Assembly (NCBI GenBank): GCA_027676805.1
Contig: JAQENU010000008.1
Location: 1 to 64,000 of the forward strand
DNA from: Coprobacillaceae bacterium UN01-12pH3A
GTDB lineage: Bacteria; Bacillota_I; Bacilli_A; Erysipelotrichales; Coprobacillaceae
Reading direction: 5' to 3'
DNA length: 64,000 nucleotides
A program made the position numbers and the translations under genes. The notes beneath the pieces were generated by a model, which saw only the letters and a list, made by a program, of their open reading frames with translations, had not been told where the DNA came from and ran no database searches. Shown here one piece after another: positions 1 to 7,006 of this stretch (within the stretch, counting starts at the first letter, position 1; each line of letters begins with the position of its first letter).

Positions 1-17
1 TTATTTATTTCATCTGT

Positions 18-623
18 CTACTTTGGTGGGATTGTATCAAATTCATTTGGTTTTAATGATTTATTTTTTATATCAGCCCCATCTGCAAAGCTTTGATAAA
101 TAGTATGCCTCGATTGTGCAAATACATGTTGAATATCGATTATCGCATTTTCTTCTAATGGCTGAAAAATAATCGAATGACTAATCAGTCTGTCATTCAC
201 CCGAAAATCATCCTGAGTCATTTTTATCGGAATTTCTTCGCCTACTATTTCCTGCATAAGAGTAACATCTGGGAAGCTTTCTAATGCATTGTCCAATGTT
301 ACTTCTCGATTTATATGATAACTAGAACCGGGAATTAAATAAATCAATAGAAATACAATAAGTGTCCAAACAATTATTGGCAGTTTTTTTCTTTCGTCCA
401 CCTCTCCTCTAGGTACTTCTTTACGCAGGAAGTAAATGATCACCAAATAACATATCAAAGGAATAATGACTAGGGAGGTTGACAACAGCAAATAAAATCC
501 AATATAAAAAAATACCCATAATAACAGCTTAAAAATCCATTTCTTTTTATAGCGCTTATATAAATAGCCGCTGACTATCGATAAACAGATGAAAAGCAGT
601 CCAAAGATCATATTAGTATCCAT
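18..623 (-). CDS. multi-span membrane protein, function unknown
   Basis: Not recognised as a named family. About four hydrophobic segments lie in the first 100 residues (roughly 5-20, 28-45, 46-65 and 83-98), followed by a soluble tail of about 100 residues that probably lies outside the membrane. An upstream in-frame start would add 13 residues, but the chosen ATG has a strong GGAGGG ribosome site. A TATAAT box at 645-650 also lies inside the longer version, so the longer start could not be transcribed from it. The gene stands alone and ends close to the window edge. Confidence 0.7.
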   Translation of the reverse strand: MDTNMIFGLLFICLSIVSGYLYKRYKKKWIFKLLLWVFFYIGFYLLLSTSLVIIPLICYLVIIYFLRKEVPRGEVDERKKLPIIVWTLIVFLLIYLIPGSSYHINREVTLDNALESFPDVTLMQEIVGEEIPIKMTQDDFRVNDRLISHSIIFQPLEENAIIDIQHVFAQSRHTIYQSFADGADIKNKSLKPNEFDTIPPK

Positions 624-644
624 CAAGATCCCTCCTCTACTCCC

Positions 645-650
645 ATTATA
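645..650 (-). promoter_or_regulatory. extended -10 promoter
   Basis: TATAAT preceded by TGT on the minus strand gives an extended -10 element (TGnTATAAT). No good -35 is visible. It should drive the membrane protein starting at 623. Confidence 0.5.
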
Positions 651-1017
651 ACATAATCCCATATCTAATTTTTCTCATTTATTAAGCTAAAATAAAAGAA
701 AGTCTTTTCACTAAATGGATAGAATTTTCTCATATAGTGTTTCTTTTATCAATTAAATAAGATTAAAAAATATCAACCTTTCTTCATCCATTGTAGTTAA
801 GCGAGATTTTCATATAATGGAAGCAAGGAGAAAACATTCAGCAGTTAATCAATTATAAACATCACTATAAAATAATAGTCTTTTATTCCTGCTTACTGCT
901 CAAAAGGCAAGAATAAAGCATATTGATTAAAAACTTCCAAAAATTTCATTAGTCTTACTATTGTTTTATTGACTATACATTGTTTAATTGTGTTTATCTC
1001 CTTATGTATAAATAACT

Positions 1018-1041
1018 AACGGCTTGATTAAGTCGTTTTTT
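1018..1041 (+). terminator. orphan rho-independent terminator
   Basis: An eight-pair stem (AACGGCTT with AAGTCGTT, one G-T pair) with a four-base loop is followed by a run of T on the plus strand. No plus-strand gene lies upstream inside the window. Confidence 0.55.
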
Positions 1042-1127
1042 CATTAAACCATTGCAGCTCTTAACTCTTCTTTGAATGTTTCACTTTCTTTTTACTGGTA
1101 GAGCAAAGTATAAATAAATTATCAAAC

Positions 1128-1165
1128 TAAAAAAGACGATCAAAGCAACTAATTACTTCATCGTC
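1128..1165 (-). terminator. terminator of WYL regulator
   Basis: GACGAT and ATCGTC arms flank a loop of about 19 bases, followed on the minus strand by six T. It lies just after the regulator stop codon. Confidence 0.5.
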
Positions 1166-1180
1166 CTAATTTATCCTCTG

Positions 1181-2113
1181 TTAACTGTTGTATATTTCCG
1201 CAATATCATGTATCCTTCGCTGCATTTCCGTACGGATACGCAATGGCTCTAAGCATTCGCATTTATTTCCAAAACTTAAAAGTATATCGTAGTGATAGTC
1301 GTTCTCAACGAAAGGAAAACAAACAATGTAATGTTCATCCCCGTCTGGAGAAAAACATTCATATGAGCAATAATCAAGTACTCTATCCAATACCGACTTG
1401 TGAATACGAATTTTAATTTCAATCTGCATAGCAGCTAAAATATCAGTAAATTCTAACTCCGGTTTTTGATGTTCTCGTGGGGTAAACGTTTCTTCTTGTA
1501 AATGGAGATTTGACATACGGGAGAGTCTGAAAAGACGAAAGTCACTCCTTTTATGACAAAATCCATGCAGATACCAATGATTGTTTTTTAATACAAGCTG
1601 ATAAGGCTCAATAGTTCGTACTGTTTTGTTTCCGTGGTGCGCGATATATTCAAATGAAAGCAGCCTATTCTCCTCTAATGCCATTTTACTTGTTTCTAAA
1701 TAGCTTTGTATCCCGCTATTTCCCATCCATGAACTTAAATCAATATGTATTTGATTTGTTTTTAATTCAATATCTTTCGCTTTATCGGCAGGGATAAAGC
1801 TTTTTACCTTTATAAGAGCATTTCTCAGTTCATCATCATGCATCATATTCGAGAGACTGGAAAGTCCCAACAAGATCGTAGAAAGATCAGCAATCGAAAA
1901 TACCTGTCTGTCAATCTTATATTTGGGCATGATTTCAAAACCGCCGCCTACTCCTGATATTGCCCGAACAGGAATCCCTGCCCTATCAATAGCGTCTATG
2001 TCACGATAGATTGTACGCAGTGAAACTTCAAACATATCTGCTAGCTGTTGAGCACTTATCCGCTCTTTATCAAGCAGAATGATAATAATGCTAATGAGCC
2101 TGTCAACTTTCAT
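1181..2113 (-). CDS. YafY-type HTH and WYL-domain transcriptional regulator
   Basis: A DNA-binding regulator of 310 residues. Residues 1-60 form a DeoR/HTH_11 winged helix with the typical 'SLRTIYRDIDAIDRAGIPV' stretch. The middle carries a WYL ligand-binding domain (around 'NHWYLHGFCHKRSDFRLFRLSRM'-like sequence near residues 180-205), and a WCX-like tail follows. WYL domains bind small ligands or nucleic acid; the ligand here is unknown. The ATG at 2113 is preferred over a TTG one codon upstream because AAAGGTGG lies at good spacing. It is divergent from a cysteine hydrolase, with a TGACA-N6-TGTCA dyad covering its own -35, so autorepression and control of the hydrolase are likely. A second member of the family is at 62606-63502. 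Confidence 0.88.
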   Translation of the reverse strand: MKVDRLISIIIILLDKERISAQQLADMFEVSLRTIYRDIDAIDRAGIPVRAISGVGGGFEIMPKYKIDRQVFSIADLSTILLGLSSLSNMMHDDELRNALIKVKSFIPADKAKDIELKTNQIHIDLSSWMGNSGIQSYLETSKMALEENRLLSFEYIAHHGNKTVRTIEPYQLVLKNNHWYLHGFCHKRSDFRLFRLSRMSNLHLQEETFTPREHQKPELEFTDILAAMQIEIKIRIHKSVLDRVLDYCSYECFSPDGDEHYIVCFPFVENDYHYDILLSFGNKCECLEPLRIRTEMQRRIHDIAEIYNS

Positions 2114-2145
2114 CAAATAACCACCTTTTAAAATTTATTTGTTTA

Positions 2146-2174
2146 ATTATATATTGCTGACATAATGGTGTCAA
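2146..2174 (-). promoter_or_regulatory. consensus promoter of WYL regulator with operator dyad
   Basis: TTGACA (2169-2174) and TATAAT (2146-2151) with a 17-base spacer on the minus strand. The dyad TGACA-N6-TGTCA at 2158-2173 overlaps the -35 and the spacer, which fits a repressor site shared by the two divergent genes. Confidence 0.75.
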
Positions 2175-2216
2175 CAATCGTATGATATACTGAAAAAGTA
2201 AAGTGAGGAGAAAAAT

Positions 2217-2720
2217 ATGACACAAAAAAATGCTTTAATCATTATCGATATTCAAAATGACATCACAAAGAACTACAAGGAGATTATCAACAATATTAAT
2301 AAAGCTGTCGATTGGGCAGATGAACATCAGTTTGAGGTGATTTATATCAGACATGAAAATTTGTCTGCCGGTACAAGAACATTCAAACCTAACACACAAG
2401 GTGCAGAACTTGCCCCAGATTTAAAAATAGTATCAAACAATATATTTACGAAATCAAAGGGAAATGCCTTAACCAGTGAAGCCTTTGCCGATTATATTCA
2501 TAAAAATGAAATAACGAATTTCTTCATTACAGGAGCGGACGCGGTTGCATGTGTTAAATCCACCTGCTACAACTTACGTAAAGCAAATTATGATGTGACT
2601 GTTTTATCAGATTGTATTACCAGTTATGATAAAAGAAAAATTGATGAAATGCTGAATTATTATGAAAGCAAAGGCTGTAAAATCATGAATTTAAATACGT
2701 TATTACAGGAAGTTAAATAA
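2217..2720 (+). CDS. isochorismatase-family cysteine hydrolase
   Basis: A cytoplasmic amidohydrolase-fold protein of 167 residues. The family triad is visible: Asp11 in 'IIDIQND', Lys79 in 'IFTKSKGNAL' and Cys112 in 'ADAVACVKSTC'. Relatives hydrolyse nicotinamide, isochorismate, N-carbamoyl compounds or other amides, and the substrate cannot be read from the sequence. It is preceded by a GTGAGGAG ribosome site. It is transcribed away from the WYL regulator at 1181-2113, whose probable operator lies in the shared 100-base gap, so regulation by it is likely. It is clearly different from the PncA-like hydrolase at 18214. Confidence 0.85.
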   Translation: MTQKNALIIIDIQNDITKNYKEIINNINKAVDWADEHQFEVIYIRHENLSAGTRTFKPNTQGAELAPDLKIVSNNIFTKSKGNALTSEAFADYIHKNEITNFFITGADAVACVKSTCYNLRKANYDVTVLSDCITSYDKRKIDEMLNYYESKGCKIMNLNTLLQEVK

Positions 2721-2801
2721 ACGATGGATTTTGTAATTCCCATGACAAAGTTTAAAGGTAAAATGGAAATAATATAATATGAGAAGTTCCATACAAGGAA
2801 A

Positions 2802-2846
2802 AACGACTGATGTGTAAGTAATTATTACATATATCCGTCGTTTTTT
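2802..2846 (+). terminator. terminator of the cysteine hydrolase
   Basis: An AACGAC...GTCGTT outer stem with an inner TGTAA/TTACA pairing is followed by six T on the plus strand. Confidence 0.7.
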
Positions 2847-2916
2847 ATATAAAGTGAATACTTTATTAATAAATATTAATTTTAAATACAGGATGTAAAG
2901 TGTCCTATAAAAAGCA

Positions 2917-2966
2917 GAAAATTGACAGTCATTCATTCTTATTAGAAATAGAAAAACTGTCAATTT
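2917..2966 (-). terminator. terminator of PTS EIIC gene
   Basis: AAATTGACAG and CTGTCAATTT arms separated by 28 bases form a strong stem. On the minus strand it ends in TTT, a short U-tract. It lies just beyond the EIIC stop codon. Confidence 0.55.
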
Positions 2967-3001
2967 AAATACGGATATTCGTTTCTATATACTTATTTTA
3001 A

Positions 3002-4354
3002 TTATTCTTCTGTTGCATTTTGCTTGTTAGATATCATAACAAATGGCATCCATAAAATAGTCAATCCGACAATTTCAATCGCTGTAAAGATGGCGGCTTT
3101 GATTCCCCCTCCAGTAGCTAAAAATTGATATAAGATCGGTGGTGTTACCCAAGGCGCTGATAAACAGACTCTCTCAATAATCCCCGTATCCATCAAAATA
3201 TATGATACCGCCGCTAAAATAGTAGGCCCAGCAATAAATGGCAGCATGTAGACTGGATTCATTACGATAGGGATTCCAAAAATAACTGGTTCATTAATTT
3301 CGAATAACCCCGGTGCAATTGAGATTCCGATGACTGTACGTTCTGCTTGTACTTTACCAAAGATTAACACTGCGATGATTAATCCCATTGTTGATCCTGA
3401 TCCGCCAATGACAGAAAACACCCCTACTCCATGAACAACATTGGGTATTTCTGTTCCTGTTTTCCCTGCTTCATATGCTTGAGTATTTTCAAGTAATAAT
3501 GGTGTAAAGATTGGCGTTGTTACTGATCCTACAATGTTTGCCCCATGTAACCCAAATACCCATAAGAAGTTGATTAAGAAGTAAACTAAGATTGCCGTTC
3601 CCAATGTATCCGCTACACTGTTTAATGGTGCTGATACGAATTTCTGTACGATTGTCCATAAGTCCATTCCTGAGAATTTATCAATGTAAATACCAGCTGC
3701 TACTACTAAAATAACAGTCAAGATGGCCGGAATCAGAACTGAAAATGATCCTGCTACTGCTGGTGGTACTCCATCAGGCAATGTGATTTTTAATTTATCA
3801 TTTCTTGATAATCTTACGAAAATTTCAGCCACTATCATTGTTAGGATCATACCGACAAACATTCCGCCTGAATCCAGCTTGTTCGCTGCTAATCCGCCAG
3901 TGGCCACATCTGCTGTCAACACATCTACGTTTGTTGCTTTGTCAGCCCATGAGTAGCTGTTTGTTAATGTCTGCACTGCTGGCGCTAATCCTAAATAGCA
4001 AGTTAAACCGACAACCGAAGTGGCAATCCCATCTCCGTTTAACCCCTTTGCCATTTGATATCCTAATGTTACGACTAACAATACCGCCATCATGTTGATA
4101 GATCCTTTGTTTACTGCTGTCATAACGTCTTGAATCCCTGTTGTTTTAATAAAGTTTGAGTATCCTTCTTGAATTGAAACAATATTCAACCCGTTTTCTG
4201 CAAAGATACCTTGGATGTTGTTGATCAATACCGCAATCGCACCAACGATTGTAACTGGCATGATAACAACGAATGCATCCCTGATCGCAACTAAGTGTCT
4301 TTGTGACCCGATTCTAGCTGCAAGAGGGACAAATTTTTCTTCTAAAAATTTCAT
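3002..4354 (-). CDS. PTS sugar transporter subunit IIC, cellobiose/diacetylchitobiose type
   Basis: A polytopic membrane permease of 450 residues that moves a sugar while EIIB phosphorylates it. The N-terminus ('FLEEKFVPLAARIGSQRHLVAIRDA') and the later 'GISIAPGLFEINEPVIFGIPIVMNP' stretch are typical of the CelB/LacE EIIC family. About ten hydrophobic segments are visible. It has a GGGAGG ribosome site. No EIIA, EIIB, glycosidase or antiterminator gene lies next to it, so it is an orphan EIIC that must borrow partner subunits encoded elsewhere. The sugar is not determinable; beta-glucosides or chitobiose are the usual substrates of the family. Confidence 0.88.
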   Translation of the reverse strand: MKFLEEKFVPLAARIGSQRHLVAIRDAFVVIMPVTIVGAIAVLINNIQGIFAENGLNIVSIQEGYSNFIKTTGIQDVMTAVNKGSINMMAVLLVVTLGYQMAKGLNGDGIATSVVGLTCYLGLAPAVQTLTNSYSWADKATNVDVLTADVATGGLAANKLDSGGMFVGMILTMIVAEIFVRLSRNDKLKITLPDGVPPAVAGSFSVLIPAILTVILVVAAGIYIDKFSGMDLWTIVQKFVSAPLNSVADTLGTAILVYFLINFLWVFGLHGANIVGSVTTPIFTPLLLENTQAYEAGKTGTEIPNVVHGVGVFSVIGGSGSTMGLIIAVLIFGKVQAERTVIGISIAPGLFEINEPVIFGIPIVMNPVYMLPFIAGPTILAAVSYILMDTGIIERVCLSAPWVTPPILYQFLATGGGIKAAIFTAIEIVGLTILWMPFVMISNKQNATEE

Positions 4355-4433
4355 TATGTTTTCCTCCCATTATATCTGACGTGTCTCCGATTGATTTCAC
4401 TCCTTTTTGAGACATTTTTTCATCATCAGTGTC

Positions 4434-4439
4434 ATTATA
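4434..4439 (-). promoter_or_regulatory. -10 box upstream of EIIC
   Basis: TATAAT on the minus strand about 80 bases before the EIIC start. A TTGTTT about 19 bases further upstream could be a weak -35. Confidence 0.4.
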
Positions 4440-4731
4440 CAAGTTCCCTGTTTAGATAAAACAAGCAGGTTAATAAACGTATTTATTTCTCAAATTTTAT
4501 TATAATATCAAGATCTATTGCGTTAAAAAGATGTCAAAAAATAAAAATGTAAACCTCTTCTTACTGTAATTAAGTATTCCATAAATAAAATACGGTTCAA
4601 TAAGAAGTATTAATATACTATTAGTTTGTCAAATTTAAAATAATAAAATTTGAATTAATGGTAAAGAAACCATAATAATCTATCCGAAACAAAAAAATAT
4701 AAAAAGCTATATTTAGACATGCAACTATTCT
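4440..4731. other. AT-rich intergenic stretch
   Basis: Together with the flanking sequence, about 470 bases separate EIIC from the broken HAD gene. It is very AT-rich and no gene, RNA or repeat is recognisable, apart from the EIIC promoter on one side and a long hairpin at 4738-4782 on the other. Confidence 0.4.
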
Positions 4732-4782
4732 AAAAAATTGGCAGTTAAATAATCGATATAATATCAACTATTTAACTACCAA
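4732..4782 (-). terminator. long hairpin terminator of HAD pseudogene
   Basis: A near-perfect inverted repeat with arms of about 21 bases meeting at a very short loop, followed on the minus strand by six T. It sits after the stop codon of the broken HAD gene. Confidence 0.65.
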
Positions 4783-4828
4783 TTAATCAACTATTATTAA
4801 CTCCTAAATTTCAAAGACTAATTTATAG

Positions 4829-5582
4829 CTATGCCATTTTATGCAAAATATGAATACAATCTGCTAATGTTTCTACTAACCGGTTAGCTTGTCCTTGCAT
4901 TTCTTGAGGCGATCTAAAGAAAGTAAAACTATAATGTACAGCATTAAACATTGGTAAATCATTAAAAGAATCTCCTATCGCATATACCTGTGCTTCTTCT
5001 AAATTTAAAAACTTTTTCAATTCTTGAATACCAGTTCCTTTATCGCAACCATTAGGATATATATCTAAACTCAATTCATTTTGATTGACTTCAATATCAA
5101 AATGTTGTCTTAAATAAATGGCTACTTTTAATAATTCTTCTTCACTAGAAAATTGTAAGGCCGTTGAGTGATAGAATATTTCCGTTATACTCCAAACCGT
5201 TTAAACGTTTGGCATTAGCATTTATTTTATCTTCACCAATATTCTTATAGTAAAACATATTATCTTTTGCATGGGAAAAAGCATATGTATATAAACGAAT
5301 ACTATTTAAAATAGCTAAAACAAGTTCATTTGATAAAACTTTATTTTTTTAAAATTCTCCTTTTTCATCTATAATAATAGCTCCGCTAGAAAAACTCATA
5401 AAATCAAAATGTAATCCATAATTGTTTAATATCTTTTGCGTTCCTGACATTGAACGGTCAGTACAAACTCCAAATAAATTTCCTGCTTCTTAAAACTCTT
5501 TAATTGCTTCTAAATCTTGATTAGAAATTCTATCACCAGATCCACTAAAATAAAACGTTTTGTCAATATCACTTAATAACAC
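4829..5582 (-). pseudogene. broken Cof-type HAD-IIB phosphatase
   Basis: Translated piecewise, the minus strand gives one Cof/HAD-IIB sugar-phosphate phosphatase-like protein of about 250 residues. It begins 'VLLSDIDKTFYFSG', a degraded DxDGT motif, and ends with 'VYAIGDSFNDLPMF', the HAD motif IV. Reading is interrupted by two in-frame TAA codons (after '...LEAIKEF' near 5490 and '...DEKGEF' near 5350) and by a frameshift near 5185, before 'HSTALQFSSEEELL'. Only the last 81 codons are open from an internal ATG at 5074. An AGGAGG ribosome site (5595-5600), a promoter and a terminator are still intact, which suggests recent decay. A GTG is the likely original start. Confidence 0.85.
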
Positions 5583-5616
5583 TTTTATATATTTCCTCCT
5601 ATTTATTGGTAATATA

Positions 5617-5645
5617 AGTATATTCTAAATATTGTGTGGTATCAA
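5617..5645 (-). promoter_or_regulatory. promoter of HAD pseudogene
   Basis: TTGATA (5640-5645) and TATACT (5617-5622) with a 17-base spacer on the minus strand, 35 bases before the GTG start. Confidence 0.55.
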
Positions 5646-5734
5646 TAATCATTAACGAACAATAGAAAAAATTATTATTCGTTTTCAACACATAACATTT
5701 ATTCAATTCATATAAAACATAATAATTATTGTAT

Positions 5735-5765
5735 ATAAAAAAGGATACAACCTAATGATGTATCC
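5735..5765 (-). terminator. terminator of the tRNA array
   Basis: GGATAC and GTATCC arms with an 11-base loop, followed on the minus strand by six T. It lies 40 bases after tRNA-Phe and probably ends the tRNA transcript. Confidence 0.7.
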
Positions 5766-5803
5766 ATTATATTATTAAAAAAAAACTGTTACAAACAGTT
5801 AAA

Positions 5804-5879
<76 letters not shown>

Positions 5880-5883
5880 ATGA

Positions 5884-5960
5884 TGGCGGTCTGGACGGGA
5901 CTCGAACCCGCGACCTCCGCCGTGACAGGGCGGCATTCTAACCAACTGAACTACCAGACC
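5884..5960 (-). tRNA. tRNA-Asp (GTC)
   Basis: Acceptor GGTCTGG/CCAGACC, anticodon GTC in a CTGTCAC loop, G discriminator base and encoded CCA. Confidence 0.95.
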
Positions 5961-5964
5961 ATAA

Positions 5965-6041
<77 letters not shown>

Positions 6042-6058
6042 ATATGAAATTTTAAAAA

Positions 6059-6151
6059 TGGCGGAGGTTGAGGGATTCGAACCCCCGCGGGGCTTCCACC
6101 CCCTGTCGGTTTTCAAGACCGATCCCTTCAGCCGGACTTGGGTAAACCTCC
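6059..6151 (-). tRNA. tRNA-Ser (TGA)
   Basis: A class II tRNA with a long variable arm, acceptor GGAGGTT/AACCTCC, anticodon TGA, G discriminator and encoded CCA. Confidence 0.95.
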
Positions 6152-6171
6152 GGATAACCATTTTATGAAAT

Positions 6172-6248
6172 TGGTGGACCCTGTAGGACTCGAACCTACG
6201 ACCAACCGGTTATGAGCCGGTGGCTCTGACCAACTGAGCTAAGGGTCC
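6172..6248 (-). tRNA. tRNA-Ile2 (CAT, lysidine type)
   Basis: Anticodon CAT, but the acceptor (GGACCCT/AGGGTCC), the GGCTCATAACC anticodon arm and the T-arm match Gram-positive tRNA-Ile2 rather than elongator Met. TilS would convert the C of the anticodon to lysidine so that AUA is read. Assigned from remembered family sequence, so slightly less certain than the others. Confidence 0.8.
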
Positions 6249-6291
6249 ATATCGACCTCTACTAGGCGTCTACCTGTTTTAAAAATAATAA

Positions 6292-6368
6292 TGGTAGCGG
6301 GGAAGGGATTCGAACCCCCGACCCACCGGGTATGAACCGATTGCTCTAGCCAACTGAGCTACCCCGCC
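6292..6368 (-). tRNA. elongator tRNA-Met (CAT)
   Basis: Anticodon CAT in a GGTTCATACCC arm. The acceptor GGCGGGG pairs with CCCCGCT, with G-U at 1:72 as in the Bacillus elongator Met tRNA. CCA is encoded. Confidence 0.88.
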
Positions 6369-6390
6369 AAATGAGTCTTTACATTAAAAA

Positions 6391-6466
6391 TGGTGGAGCC
6401 TAGGAGGATCGAACTCCTGACCTCCTGCGTGCAAAGCAGGCGCTCTCCCAGCTGAGCTAAGGCCCC
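6391..6466 (-). tRNA. tRNA-Ala (TGC)
   Basis: Acceptor GGGGCCT with a G-U third pair typical of alanine tRNA, anticodon TGC, encoded CCA. Confidence 0.95.
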
Positions 6467-6473
6467 ATTTAAA

Positions 6474-6550
6474 TGGTCGGGAAGACAGGATTCGAACCTG
6501 CGACCCCCTGGTCCCAAACCAGGTGCACTACCAAGCTGTGCTACTTCCCG
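6474..6550 (-). tRNA. tRNA-Pro (TGG)
   Basis: Acceptor CGGGAAG/CTTCCCG with the C1-G72 start typical of proline tRNA, anticodon TGG, encoded CCA. Confidence 0.95.
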
Positions 6551-6571
6551 AAAATTTATATTGAATTGAAA

Positions 6572-6648
6572 TGGCGCGCTAGGCAGGAATCGAACCCACA
6601 ACCTCTTGATCCGTAGTCAAGCACTCTATCCAGTTGAGCTACTAGCGC
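6572..6648 (-). tRNA. tRNA-Arg (ACG)
   Basis: Acceptor GCGCTAG/CTAGCGC, anticodon ACG (A34 would be edited to inosine), encoded CCA. It is the first gene after the internal promoter at 6678-6706. Confidence 0.95.
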
Positions 6649-6677
6649 ATTCCCTGCGTTCTCTTCAGCGCTTATTT

Positions 6678-6706
6678 ATATTACCATAATCGCCAAATCT
6701 TCGCAA
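6678..6706 (-). promoter_or_regulatory. internal promoter for nine tRNA genes
   Basis: TTGCGA (6701-6706) and TAATAT (6678-6683) with a 17-base spacer, in the only sizeable gap of the array (6649-6744). It should give separate transcription of the Arg-to-Phe genes. Confidence 0.6.
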
Positions 6707-6744
6707 GCCTTTTTTCGATTTTTTCTTAAGTTTTTTCTTAAGAA

Positions 6745-6833
6745 TGGTGCCCAGGGCCGGAGTCGAACCGGCACGGATTTTAAGGTCCGCAGGATTTTAA
6801 GTCCTGTGCGTCTACCAATTTCGCCACCTGGGC
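6745..6833 (-). tRNA. tRNA-Leu (TAA)
   Basis: A class II tRNA with a long variable arm, acceptor GCCCAGG/CCTGGGC, anticodon TAA, A discriminator and encoded CCA. Confidence 0.95.
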
Positions 6834-6841
6834 AATAAAAA

Positions 6842-6916
6842 TGGAGGTTCCAGCCGGACTTGAACCGACGGTCGAAGAGTTGCAGTCTTCTGCCTTACCA
6901 ACTTGGCTATGGAACC
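6842..6916 (-). tRNA. tRNA-Cys (GCA)
   Basis: Acceptor GGTTCCA/TGGAACC, anticodon GCA and the U73 discriminator base that marks cysteine tRNA. CCA is encoded. First gene of the array. Confidence 0.95.
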
Positions 6917-6938
6917 ATCTCTTGTTGACTGCTTTTTT

Positions 6939-6967
6939 ATTATATACTAAGCCTTTATAAAATGCAA
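6939..6967 (-). promoter_or_regulatory. promoter of the tRNA array
   Basis: TTGCAT (6962-6967) and TATAAT (6939-6944) with a 17-base spacer, about 20 bases before tRNA-Cys. Confidence 0.65.
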
Positions 6968-6977
6968 TAAAAAAGTT

Positions 6978-7001
6978 AAAAAAATGAGCTCAAATTTGAG
7001 C
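6978..7001 (-). terminator. terminator of the pot operon
   Basis: GCTCAA/TTGAGC palindromic stem followed by seven T on the minus strand, directly after the potCD stop codon and before the tRNA promoter. Confidence 0.75.
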
Positions 7002-7006
7002 CCATT

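Larger units (their letters stand above)
663..1180. other. 518-base gene-free stretch
   Basis: AT-rich and without a credible gene on either strand. It holds a loose hairpin near 880-925 with no T-run, a plus-strand terminator at 1018-1041 with no gene in front of it, and the minus-strand terminator of the regulator at 1135-1165. It may be the remains of a lost gene. Confidence 0.5.

Noticed and set aside
2703..2963. 86-codon minus-strand frame
   Set aside because: It spans the terminators of both neighbouring genes and the end of the cysteine hydrolase, and its translation has no domain and no ribosome site.
3723..4098. Plus-strand frames opposite the EIIC gene
   Set aside because: They are antisense shadows of a well-supported membrane protein with no start signal.
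4738..4782. Miniature transposon (MITE)
   Set aside because: The long inverted repeat has no target-site duplication visible, occurs once in the window, and ends in a T-run suited to termination.
5340..5500. TAA recoding in the HAD gene
   Set aside because: Two in-frame TAA codons could hint at recoding, but the separate frameshift and normal TAA use as stops in neighbouring genes make decay the simpler reading.
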